A stretch of 39,419 bases of DNA, taken from Hymenobacter sp. BT559. Lineage in GTDB: Bacteria; Bacteroidota; Bacteroidia; Cytophagales; Hymenobacteraceae. Made by a program: the position numbers and the translations under genes. Within the stretch, counting starts at the first letter, position 1. The number at the start of each line of letters is the position of its first letter. The stretch lies in assembly GCF_017571525.1 (NCBI RefSeq), contig NZ_JAGETY010000023.1:1-39419 (forward strand), read 5' to 3'. The notes below the pieces were generated by a model, which ran no database searches, had not been told where the DNA came from, and saw only the letters and a list, made by a program, of their open reading frames with translations. This document shows, one piece after another, positions 28,159 to 34,361 of this stretch.

Positions 28159-28208
28159 CCGGCTAGCCGCCACTTAGGGTGGCTAGCCGGCTCAAGGTGA
28201 CTTTTTCC
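28159..28208 (+). terminator. Hairpin after the DUF4331-T9SS gene
   Basis: CCGGCTAGCC (28159-28168) pairs with GGCTAGCCGG (28181-28190); a T-run (CTTTTTCC) comes about 10 nt later. It may reduce, but not abolish, transcription into the PID-CTERM gene. Confidence 0.55.
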
Positions 28209-28227
28209 TCCTAAAGCTCTCAATCTC

Positions 28228-28443
28228 ATGAATAAGAATTTCTTAATGAAATCGCTGGGCGCCACCACCGTGGTTCTACTGCTGGCTGTAGTAGCCGCCC
28301 AAGCCCAAACCCCCGGCTCGGGTGGTCCCACGCCGCAGGTCAACCCCACGGCCGTGCCCATTGATGGCGGCGCTTCGCTGCTACTTGCCAGCGGAGTTGC
28401 TTTTGGCCTAAAAAAGTTGCGTGACCGCCGCCGCACTCGGTAG
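28228..28443 (+). CDS. PID-CTERM small exported protein
   Basis: A 71-aa microprotein: signal peptide ('ATTVVLLLAVVAAQAQ'), a short Gly/Pro spacer, then 'VPIDGGASLLLASGVAFGLK' and a basic tail 'KLRDRRRTR'. This is the three-part PID-CTERM sorting signal (Pro-x-Asp-Gly-Gly, hydrophobic helix, basic end) found in Bacteroidota and thought to be handled by an exosortase-like enzyme. After removal of both ends only about 15-20 residues would remain, so it may be a peptide, a lipid-anchored spacer or a structural microprotein. No exosortase gene is in the window. It lies 77 nt after the DUF4331-T9SS gene and before a strong hairpin. Confidence 0.82.
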   Translation: MNKNFLMKSLGATTVVLLLAVVAAQAQTPGSGGPTPQVNPTAVPIDGGASLLLASGVAFGLKKLRDRRRTR

Positions 28444-28468
28444 TCACTCTCAGCAATGATAAGAAGGT

Positions 28469-28514
28469 TAATGGCCTCAGTAAATAGAATGGATTCTATT
28501 TACTGAGGCCATTA
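28469..28514. terminator. Perfect 22-bp hairpin, possible bidirectional terminator
   Basis: The arms 28469-28490 and 28493-28514 are exact reverse complements with only GG between them; the core is GGCCTCAGTAAATAGAAT. It ends the seven-gene plus-strand block and lies 100 nt before the IS. The AT-rich inner stem and lack of a long T-run leave its exact role open. Confidence 0.65.
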
Positions 28515-28627
28515 TGCTTGGTGATATAATTTATAACAATTGCGTGTGCGTACAGCAGACGAAGCATACCAAGCTGCTATTTCACCTAGGGCAGCTTGTC
28601 ACAGTAGTTAAAGGTGAGGTGGTCCAG

Positions 28628-29530
28628 TTAAGCAAGACAGTTTAGGCCAGTGTTTTTAAGTTGTTGTAAGTAAAAGGCTTGTGGGGTCTGATAAGCGAGT
28701 GCGGAGTGGCGGCGCTCGTAATTATAGTAGTCAAAATAAGTGGCCACGCTGTGCTGGGTATCGGCTAAATCGCGAAAAACAGGCCACTCGCGTTGTTCGA
28801 GTTCCTCCGTTTTAAGGCGCGACCACAGGCTTTCAGCCTGCGCGTTGTCGAGGCATTCCCCGCGCCGACTTTGCGAGCGCACGGCTTGGTGGCGGTGTAG
28901 CAGGGCGCGGTAGGCCTTGCCGTAGTACTGTCCGCCGCGGTCGGAGTGCACCAGCAGGCCGGGCGCGGGCTGCCGGGCGAGTAGTGCCCGGCGCAAGGCG
29001 CTGGTCACCAGCTCTTCGGGCATGGTCGCCAGTACCTGCCAGCCCACTACCTGGCGGGAGTAAGCGTCTTGGAAGGCACAGAGATAGGCCCACTGCCCCG
29101 AAGCCAGGGGTAAGTACGTAATGTCACTGACCCAGACCTGATTCGCGCGGGTTGGGGCCGGCTGGTCGAGCAGCCGATTGGGGGCGCAGCGTAGGCCATG
29201 CGTGGAGTCGGTGGTGCGCGGCGTAAAAGCGCGTGGCTGTAGCGCGCGCAGTCCTCGGCGGCGCAGCTCGGCGCGCAGGCGCTGACGGCCGACGCGGTAG
29301 CCCTGGGCCTGTAGCTCGACCCGCAGCCGACGCGTGCCGTAGTGCTGCTTATGGCGCATAAAGACTTGAACCAGGGCCGCTTTCCAAGCCGCTTCCCGGA
29401 CTGGTTTAGCCAGCTTAGCTCCCTGTGCTACCCACGCAGAGTAACAGCCAGGCGTGACGCCCAGCACTTGGCAGAGCAGGCGCACGGGGTAACTAGCGCG
29501 CTGCTGGTCAATGAACTGGTAGCGACTCAC
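28628..29530 (-). CDS. IS3-family transposase OrfB (DDE integrase core)
   Basis: A 300-aa transposase subunit: N-terminal HTH_21-like region ('HKQHYGTRRLRVELQAQGYR'), then the rve core with Asp in 'NQVWVSDITYLPLASGQW', Asp in 'LLVHSDRGGQYYGKAYRALL' and Glu in 'CLDNAQAESLWSRLKTEELE', ending 'NYERRHSALAYQTPQAF'. The GTG start overlaps the orfA stop (GTGA). The active enzyme is probably OrfAB made by -1 frameshifting at the A7 run. All catalytic residues are present, so this copy may be active. Confidence 0.93.
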   Translation of the reverse strand: MSRYQFIDQQRASYPVRLLCQVLGVTPGCYSAWVAQGAKLAKPVREAAWKAALVQVFMRHKQHYGTRRLRVELQAQGYRVGRQRLRAELRRRGLRALQPRAFTPRTTDSTHGLRCAPNRLLDQPAPTRANQVWVSDITYLPLASGQWAYLCAFQDAYSRQVVGWQVLATMPEELVTSALRRALLARQPAPGLLVHSDRGGQYYGKAYRALLHRHQAVRSQSRRGECLDNAQAESLWSRLKTEELEQREWPVFRDLADTQHSVATYFDYYNYERRHSALAYQTPQAFYLQQLKNTGLNCLA

Positions 29531-29808
29531 GGGGTCGGCGGGGTGCTGAAGATGGCAATGGCTTTTTTTAAAATCTCCAGTTCCTGCGCCAAGCGCTTGT
29601 TAGCCGCGCGCAGCTGGCGCACCTGCGCCGCTTCGGCGGGGTTAGTGGGTAGGGCAGGCAGGGCTTCTTGCTGCCACTTATAGAGCAGCTTGGGATTGAG
29701 ATGCAAGGCGCGGGCAGCGGCTTGGGTCGAGCGGCTTTCGCTGGCCACGCGCAGGGCCTCCGCTTTGAAGGCCGCATCGTATTTGCGGCGTTTATCAGGC
29801 TTTTCCAT
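29527..29808 (-). CDS. IS3-family transposase OrfA
   Basis: A 93-aa HTH subunit ('KRRKYDAAFKAEALRVASES', 'STQAAARALHLNPKLLYKW') with a leucine-zipper-like end ('VRQLRAANKRLAQELEILKK'). The A7 run (29563-29569, read on the minus strand) at the Lys-Lys codons is the likely programmed -1 frameshift site joining it to OrfB. Confidence 0.92.
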   Translation of the reverse strand: MEKPDKRRKYDAAFKAEALRVASESRSTQAAARALHLNPKLLYKWQQEALPALPTNPAEAAQVRQLRAANKRLAQELEILKKAIAIFSTPPTP

Positions 29809-29858
29809 GGAGAAGAAAAGTACTGCCCAATTCTGTCTTGCTCAGCTAGACCACCTCA

Positions 29859-30251
29859 AAAAACCTTCTATGACTTTGTCATTCAATAAAACCTATACTG
29901 CGCGTAGTCATTTGCACTATTACTCTTTGATAGCCTGAAGGAGGGTGGCGTGGCTGTTGCAGAACTCAGCAGAGGCCCTCGTGTAGCGCCTTTGGCAACT
30001 ACTTAAGTCCTTCTTCCTAACGATAACGCTGCTTTTTATGGGTTCCTGGACTAGCCGCAACCGCTTAGTGGTCAAGCCTTGGGGTTCTGCAGTAGCTACG
30101 CTCCTATTCTAGGCTATTCGCGCTAGTGCCTCAGTACGTTGAAAAACGCAGGATTTTGGAGCCGTCATCGGGCACCGTTTTTTGGAGACCTTGCGGTTCA
30201 CAAAACGCCTGGCTACAGGGCGTTCTCTATACTTCAGTGACGAAACCAGCT
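29859..30251. other. Gene-free spacer
   Basis: Nearly 400 bp between the IS and the zinc-ribbon gene without a credible ORF, RNA or repeat. Confidence 0.5.
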
Positions 30252-30271
30252 ACCTAGCCTGCAGGCTAGGT
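30252..30271. promoter_or_regulatory. Perfect 20-bp palindrome upstream of the zinc-ribbon gene
   Basis: ACCTAGCCTGCAGGCTAGGT is fully self-complementary with no spacer and ends 25 nt before the chosen ATG. It may be an operator or a small leader hairpin. Confidence 0.6.
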
Positions 30272-30296
30272 GAAGCAAGCTGTCAGCAACCGTTTA

Positions 30297-30473
30297 ATGA
30301 AAGGGAGATTACTTTCGTTTATGGGAGCTAAACACGTGTGCTTCGCCTGCTGCAAAGCGGTGAATGTCCCTTATGGTACCATGGGTCTGGTGAGGTGCAC
30401 GGACTGCGAGGCTGAATTGGTTGTGGTACCCCATCGCTTTCGGCCGCCTAAAAAACAAGAGCAGAATAAATGA
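30297..30473 (+). CDS. Small zinc-ribbon protein
   Basis: A 58-aa protein. 'AKHVCFACCKAVNVPYG' and 'LVRCTDCEAELVVVPHRFRP' place two CxxC knuckles about 20 residues apart, a zinc-ribbon fold; the end is basic ('RPPKKQEQNK'). The function is unknown; such proteins often bind nucleic acid or act as accessory subunits. The ATG at 30297 is preferred; a GTG at 30270 lies inside the upstream palindrome. It is flanked by two IS elements. Confidence 0.65.
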   Translation: MKGRLLSFMGAKHVCFACCKAVNVPYGTMGLVRCTDCEAELVVVPHRFRPPKKQEQNK

Positions 30474-30553
30474 GCAACAGCGCGTTATCTGGTAGCGCAC
30501 GGCTTTTGCTATGAGCATCTTGCCCCTGGTCTTTTTCCGGGATGGGCTACTAC

Positions 30554-30692
30554 TGTCTCGTCCGGAAATAAGTTGACCGTTTGACGATAGTCCGGGCCTG
30601 GGTTGACCAGTTGTCTAATCCTGAAAAAAAGTTGTCAGTTTTCGCGGGAGGAAAAATGAGTGATTCTAATCCTGGTAGCAGGTTGTCAAGTT
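30554..30692. repeat. Four iterated copies of the IS terminal motif
   Basis: A motif of the form TCC(G/T)G, six to seven variable bases, GTTG(A/T)C, then GTT recurs with GTTGAC/GTTGTC at 30572, 30602, 30631 and 30682 (spacing 30, 29, 51). The same motif occurs once, inverted, at the other IS end (about 32011-32030). These may be multiple transposase binding sites or remains of nested insertions. Confidence 0.6.
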
Positions 30693-31590
30693 AAGCAGTA
30701 TCAGTTGAGGCTGGGGGCTGAGTAGGCCGGTATACTTTGGGTTTCCAGTGCTTTTGCAAGGGCTCAGTACTGGCGTGGGCGGCCGCCGGGGTGAGATACC
30801 CGCAGCTCATATGGGGGCGCAGGTAATTATAGTTACGCACGCTCTGCTCGACGGCGCGGGCCGCCTCGTCAAAAGTGGTAAACACGCGGTTAAGCCGAAA
30901 ATCTGTTTTCAAGATACCATTAACGCGTTCGGCGATGGCATTCTCATAGGGGTCACCATGTTGGGTCATGCTGATAGCAATCCCGGCTTGGCGGAGCCGC
31001 TGGATATAGGCAAAGCTGCAGTACTGACTCCCACGGTCCGAGTGGTGAATCAAGGGGGTAGCAGTAGGCGGGTCGCGCTGCAAGGCCATTTCTAGGGCTT
31101 TCAGCGAGCCCTCCACAGTGAGTAGCGGGTGCAGGCAGTAGCCCACGATAAGCTTCGAATACGCATCGGTTAGTAAAGACAAGTAGCCGAAACTCAACCC
31201 AATGCACAAGTAGGTAATATCGCACACCCAGGCCTGCCGTGGTGCCGTTAACTCTACATCCACTAGCAGGTTAGGATACTTGCGCAGACTGTGCGCCGAG
31301 TTCGTCGTTTTCGGCACTGACCGCTTTTGACGCAGAAGCAAGTCGTGCGTTTGCAAGAGCTGATGCAGTTTGTCGCGCCCTATTTTGATGCCGCTTGCCG
31401 CCAGCGGCTGTTGCAGTAGCAAGTACAGCTTGCGGGTGCCCAGGCCTGGAATCTCGCGCCGAAGCGCGAGCACCAGGTCCAACACTAGCAGAGAATGGCC
31501 TCGCACCCGTTGAGCATCGTGCTGGCGCTGATAAAAGGCTTGTCGGCTTACACCAAACAGTCGACACAGGTGACCGACGCTCACCCGCAC
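30691..31590 (-). CDS. IS3-family transposase OrfB of the second IS
   Basis: A 299-aa DDE transposase. The N-terminal half has 'HLCRLFGVSRQAFYQRQHDA' and 'PGLGTRKLYLLLQQPLAASG'; the core has Asp in 'RQAWVCDITYLCIGLSFGY', Asp in 'PLIHHSDRGSQYCSFAYIQR' and Glu in 'YENAIAERVNGILKTDF'. The C-terminus reads 'NYNYLRPHMSCGYLTPAAAH'. The GTG start lies 20 nt after the orfA stop; a -1 shift at the A6 run (31633-31638) would fuse OrfA to it. The ORF is complete. Confidence 0.92.
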   Translation of the reverse strand: MRVSVGHLCRLFGVSRQAFYQRQHDAQRVRGHSLLVLDLVLALRREIPGLGTRKLYLLLQQPLAASGIKIGRDKLHQLLQTHDLLLRQKRSVPKTTNSAHSLRKYPNLLVDVELTAPRQAWVCDITYLCIGLSFGYLSLLTDAYSKLIVGYCLHPLLTVEGSLKALEMALQRDPPTATPLIHHSDRGSQYCSFAYIQRLRQAGIAISMTQHGDPYENAIAERVNGILKTDFRLNRVFTTFDEAARAVEQSVRNYNYLRPHMSCGYLTPAAAHASTEPLQKHWKPKVYRPTQPPASTDTA

Positions 31591-31610
31591 GATTTCGTTT
31601 TCCTGAAGTC

Positions 31611-31988
31611 TCAGGACCGTTTGGTGCCAGACTTTTTTCGGATAGGCAGTTGCAGCTCTTGCTCCGCCACGTCAATCATCGTGTGCAGGGCTAAAATCAG
31701 CAGGTTGGCTTGCTGCAAAGCCTGCTCCAACTCGTCGTTGTGCTGCTGTAAGGCCTGTACATCCCGTTTTTGCGTTCGCGTCATAGCTGGGCTAACGAAT
31801 AAGCCGGTCTGCACCTTGCGCTGGTAAAGGCTCACCCAGTTGCGCAACGTATAGCTGTTGTGGATATCTAGGTCGGCCATCACCTGGCTGAGCGCTTCGC
31901 CCCCAAAGACCACGCGGAACGCCGCCGTTTCTTTGAATTGCTCGCTGTACTGAAAGCGCTGGAGTAAGGCGCGAATGTGCTCTTCCAT
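31611..31988 (-). CDS. OrfA of the second IS
   Basis: A 125-aa HTH/coiled-coil protein: 'SQVMADLDIHNSYTLRNWVS' (HTH) and a Gln/Leu-rich helix 'QALQQHNDELEQALQQANLL'. Near its end, 'IRKKSGT' covers the A6-G slippery site at 31633-31638 for -1 frameshifting into OrfB. Confidence 0.87.
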   Translation of the reverse strand: MEEHIRALLQRFQYSEQFKETAAFRVVFGGEALSQVMADLDIHNSYTLRNWVSLYQRKVQTGLFVSPAMTRTQKRDVQALQQHNDELEQALQQANLLILALHTMIDVAEQELQLPIRKKSGTKRS

Positions 31989-32257
31989 AAAACAGTTTTT
32001 TGAGCAAAAACTGTCAACCTATTTCAGGACAAGACAACCCACCGGATGCAGAATTTTAACGAGTAGCTGTCATGTGTGAAAGCTACTCACTTACCTTCTG
32101 TACCAACCTTTTAACCGATGCCACTGTTGAAGCGCAACGCTTCACAGCGAAGCACCTGGCCACTAGAATTGTTCCACGCAGACAGGCGTGCGTAAATGCG
32201 GTCCCATTCGCCCCACGATGCATCTTCGTGCTTTCGCTACCCCACCACGCATTTGCC

Positions 32258-34078
32258 GTGCCCAAAAGGATCCTGCTGCTTGTCCTCTGCTTGCTGGCCA
32301 GCTTAGCTCGCGCCGGGGCGCACCCAGGGGCGGGCGGGGAGAGGTGGGCAGGCCACGAAGTAGTCCAGGTGAGCGTACTGCCCGACCGGGGCTACGCCTG
32401 GCCGCGCGTGCTCCGCGACACATCGCTGATCTTTGCCCCCGCCGACTCGCTGCGCCCCGCCCAGGCCCGCCGCTTCTGGCTGAAAGTGGCGCTACCCAAC
32501 CCCAGCCATTACACCGAGGACGCCCAGCTAACGGTACTGCCCAATCTCGACAACACCCTCTATTATCTCGACCAGAATAGCCGCACCTGGCGCACCCGGC
32601 GCGCTGGGGTGGCTGTGGCCACCGATAGCCAGTGGGTGAAAGGCGCGCTGCCGTTGCGGCTGCCGGCGGCCGCCACCACTACCTGCTACGTGCGGGTTGA
32701 CCTGGGCCCGCGTGCTGCCCGGCTCTCGGCCGTGCGCCTGCAGGTGCAGCTGGTGCCGGCGGCTCGCGCCCGCCGGGCCGACCAGTTTTCCTTGCTGGCC
32801 TGGCTGGTGGCACTGGCCGTGCTGGGGCTGCTGCTGCTCGCCAACGCCCACGCCTACCTGCGCCGGCGCGACCGCCCCACGGCTTGGTACCTGTGCGGCC
32901 AGCTGGGGGCCGTGCTCTACCTGACGGCTTACCGGGGCGCGTTCAAGCAGGCGTGGCCGGGGCCGGTGTTCAGCCAGCGGCTGCTGCCCGACGGCCGCAG
33001 CTACGCCTACACCCTCAACAGTGCGCTGATGCACCTGAGCGTCGTCCTGCTGCTGCTGGGCCTGGTGCAGCTCACGCGCACCTACCTGGGAACCCGCGCC
33101 CGCCTACCCCGCCTCGATACCGCCCTGCGCTACGGGCTGGTGGGCTACGCGCTGTTTACCCTGGCGGTAGGGGGGGTGAACCTGAGCGGCTTTTACCTCG
33201 ACCAGTACGCGCTGCGCCTCGACAACCTGCTGGTGCTGGCCCTGCTGGGGCTGGGGCTGGCCACCGCGGTAACCGCCCACCGGCGGCAGCTGCCGCTGGC
33301 CCGCCCCTACCTGCTGGCCACCGTGCTGCCCTTGCTGGGCGTGGGGCTGGCCGCCGGCTACCACGTGGCCCTCACCGTCGACAACGACGGCAACCTGCTG
33401 CCTCATCTGGCCCTGGTGGCCCACGTGCTGAGCTTCTCCCTGGCCCTGAACAGCCACCTGCAGTACCTGCAGCACGCGCTGCTGGCCACCGAGCGCGACG
33501 CGGCGGCCCTGGCCCTGGACATTGGGCAGCAGCAGCTGCGCCACCGCGAAATTGTGCTCCAGAACAGCCACCTCCAGGCCGCGCTGCGCGCCGACCACCG
33601 CCAGCAGCAGGCCGCCCACCAAGACCTACAGCAGCAGCTCGAAGCCAACCAGCGCGAGCTGGCCTCCACCGCCCTCTATGTGGAGCAGAAGAACGTCCTG
33701 CTGGCCGCGCTCCAGGGCCAGATTCGGGCGCTGCACAAGCAGCGGCCCGACCAAGAGCAAGCCCTGGCCGGCCTGCAGTCGGTGCTCAACAGCAACGTCT
33801 ACCTCGACGAGGACTGGGGGAGGTTCAAGGTGCATTTCGAGCAGGTGCACCCGCGCTTCTTCGCGGAACTGCAGGCAAACTATCCTAGCCTCACTCCGCA
33901 CGAGCAGCGGCTGGCCAGCTACTTCCACATCCAGCTCTCAGCTAAGGAAATTGCGGCCCTGCTCAACATTGACCCGGCCAGCGTGCGCCGGGCCAAGACC
34001 CGCCTCTATAAGAAAATGGGCGCCGCCGACCTACTCGCCGGCCGGGCCGCGACGGGTGACGCGCCGACCGGCGAGTAG
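32258..34078 (+). CDS. 7TM-DISM sensor with coiled coil and C-terminal HTH
   Basis: A 606-aa membrane regulator. After a signal peptide ('RILLLVLCLLASLARAGA') comes an extracytoplasmic beta-sandwich (7TMR-DISMED2-like, about residues 30-180: 'ARRFWLKVALPNPSHYTED', 'LYYLDQNSRTWRTR'). Seven hydrophobic segments lie at about 190-400, then a long Gln-rich coiled coil (about 405-500: 'RADHRQQQAAHQDLQQQLEA'). The C-terminal domain is LuxR/GerE-like: 'LTPHEQRLASYFHIQLSAKE', 'IAALLNIDPASVRRAKTRLY'. It has no histidine-kinase residues, so a signal probably passes directly to the cytosolic DNA-binding domain. GTG 32258 is chosen because it begins the signal peptide; an ATG at 32072 would add about 60 unlikely residues. 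It may control the surface-protein genes that follow. Confidence 0.85.
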   Translation: MPKRILLLVLCLLASLARAGAHPGAGGERWAGHEVVQVSVLPDRGYAWPRVLRDTSLIFAPADSLRPAQARRFWLKVALPNPSHYTEDAQLTVLPNLDNTLYYLDQNSRTWRTRRAGVAVATDSQWVKGALPLRLPAAATTTCYVRVDLGPRAARLSAVRLQVQLVPAARARRADQFSLLAWLVALAVLGLLLLANAHAYLRRRDRPTAWYLCGQLGAVLYLTAYRGAFKQAWPGPVFSQRLLPDGRSYAYTLNSALMHLSVVLLLLGLVQLTRTYLGTRARLPRLDTALRYGLVGYALFTLAVGGVNLSGFYLDQYALRLDNLLVLALLGLGLATAVTAHRRQLPLARPYLLATVLPLLGVGLAAGYHVALTVDNDGNLLPHLALVAHVLSFSLALNSHLQYLQHALLATERDAAALALDIGQQQLRHREIVLQNSHLQAALRADHRQQQAAHQDLQQQLEANQRELASTALYVEQKNVLLAALQGQIRALHKQRPDQEQALAGLQSVLNSNVYLDEDWGRFKVHFEQVHPRFFAELQANYPSLTPHEQRLASYFHIQLSAKEIAALLNIDPASVRRAKTRLYKKMGAADLLAGRAATGDAPTGE

Positions 34079-34084
34079 GTCTTT

Positions 34085-34104
34085 ATCCGGTTTGCCAGCC
34101 GGAT
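34085..34104 (+). terminator. Short hairpin after the 7TM-DISM gene
   Basis: ATCCGG (34085-34090) and CCGGAT (34099-34104) pair around an 8-nt loop, followed by an AT-rich stretch. A weak terminator candidate just after the stop codon. Confidence 0.35.
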
Positions 34105-34361
34105 GATAAAATAATTATAACTTGACTAGTAGGGGTTTACAGAAATATGTCTACGCTTTGTCCACAGGCCATTTTAGGAAAGCGGGCCGGGAAGGGGCGA
34201 CTATTGCACCCGGTTGGGGTGGTCGGCCACCGCCCCAGCCCCCGTTTCCGCAGCCCGGAGCGGGCGGCCCGCCGGTGCCAGAGGAGAGCCCTCGGCGCCG
34301 GCGTGGCCGCAAGGGCGGCCGGCCAGCCGGCTTTCGTTCGTCCATTTCCTAACACGCATCC

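Larger units (their letters stand above)
28615..29858 (-). mobile_element. Intact IS3-family insertion sequence (copy 3, 1244 bp)
   Basis: Terminal inverted repeats: TGAGGTGGTCCAGTTAAGCA from 28615 and, read inward, TGAGGTGGTCTAGCTGAGCA from 29858. It carries overlapping orfA and orfB with an A7 slippery run. No target duplication is visible (AGG versus AAA). It is the same IS as the remnant 14858-15858. Confidence 0.93.
30554..32036 (-). mobile_element. Second IS type (IS3-like orfA/orfB, about 1.48 kb)
   Basis: The outer ends match over about 29 bp: TGTCTCGTCCGGAAATAAGT from 30554 and, read inward, TGTCTTGTCCTGAAATAGGT from 32036. The transposase genes are unlike those of copies 1-3. The orfB-side end contains further copies of the terminal motif (30587-30692), so the exact functional end is ambiguous. 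No target duplication is clear. Confidence 0.82.

Noticed and set aside
32884..33888. 334-codon Pro/Ala/Gly-rich frame within the 7TM-DISM gene
   Set aside because: Low-complexity overlapping frame; the 7TM-DISM frame explains the region.
34122..34352. Small Pro/Gly/Arg-rich ORF before the S74 gene
   Set aside because: No start signal, low complexity, and overlaps equally open frames on both strands.
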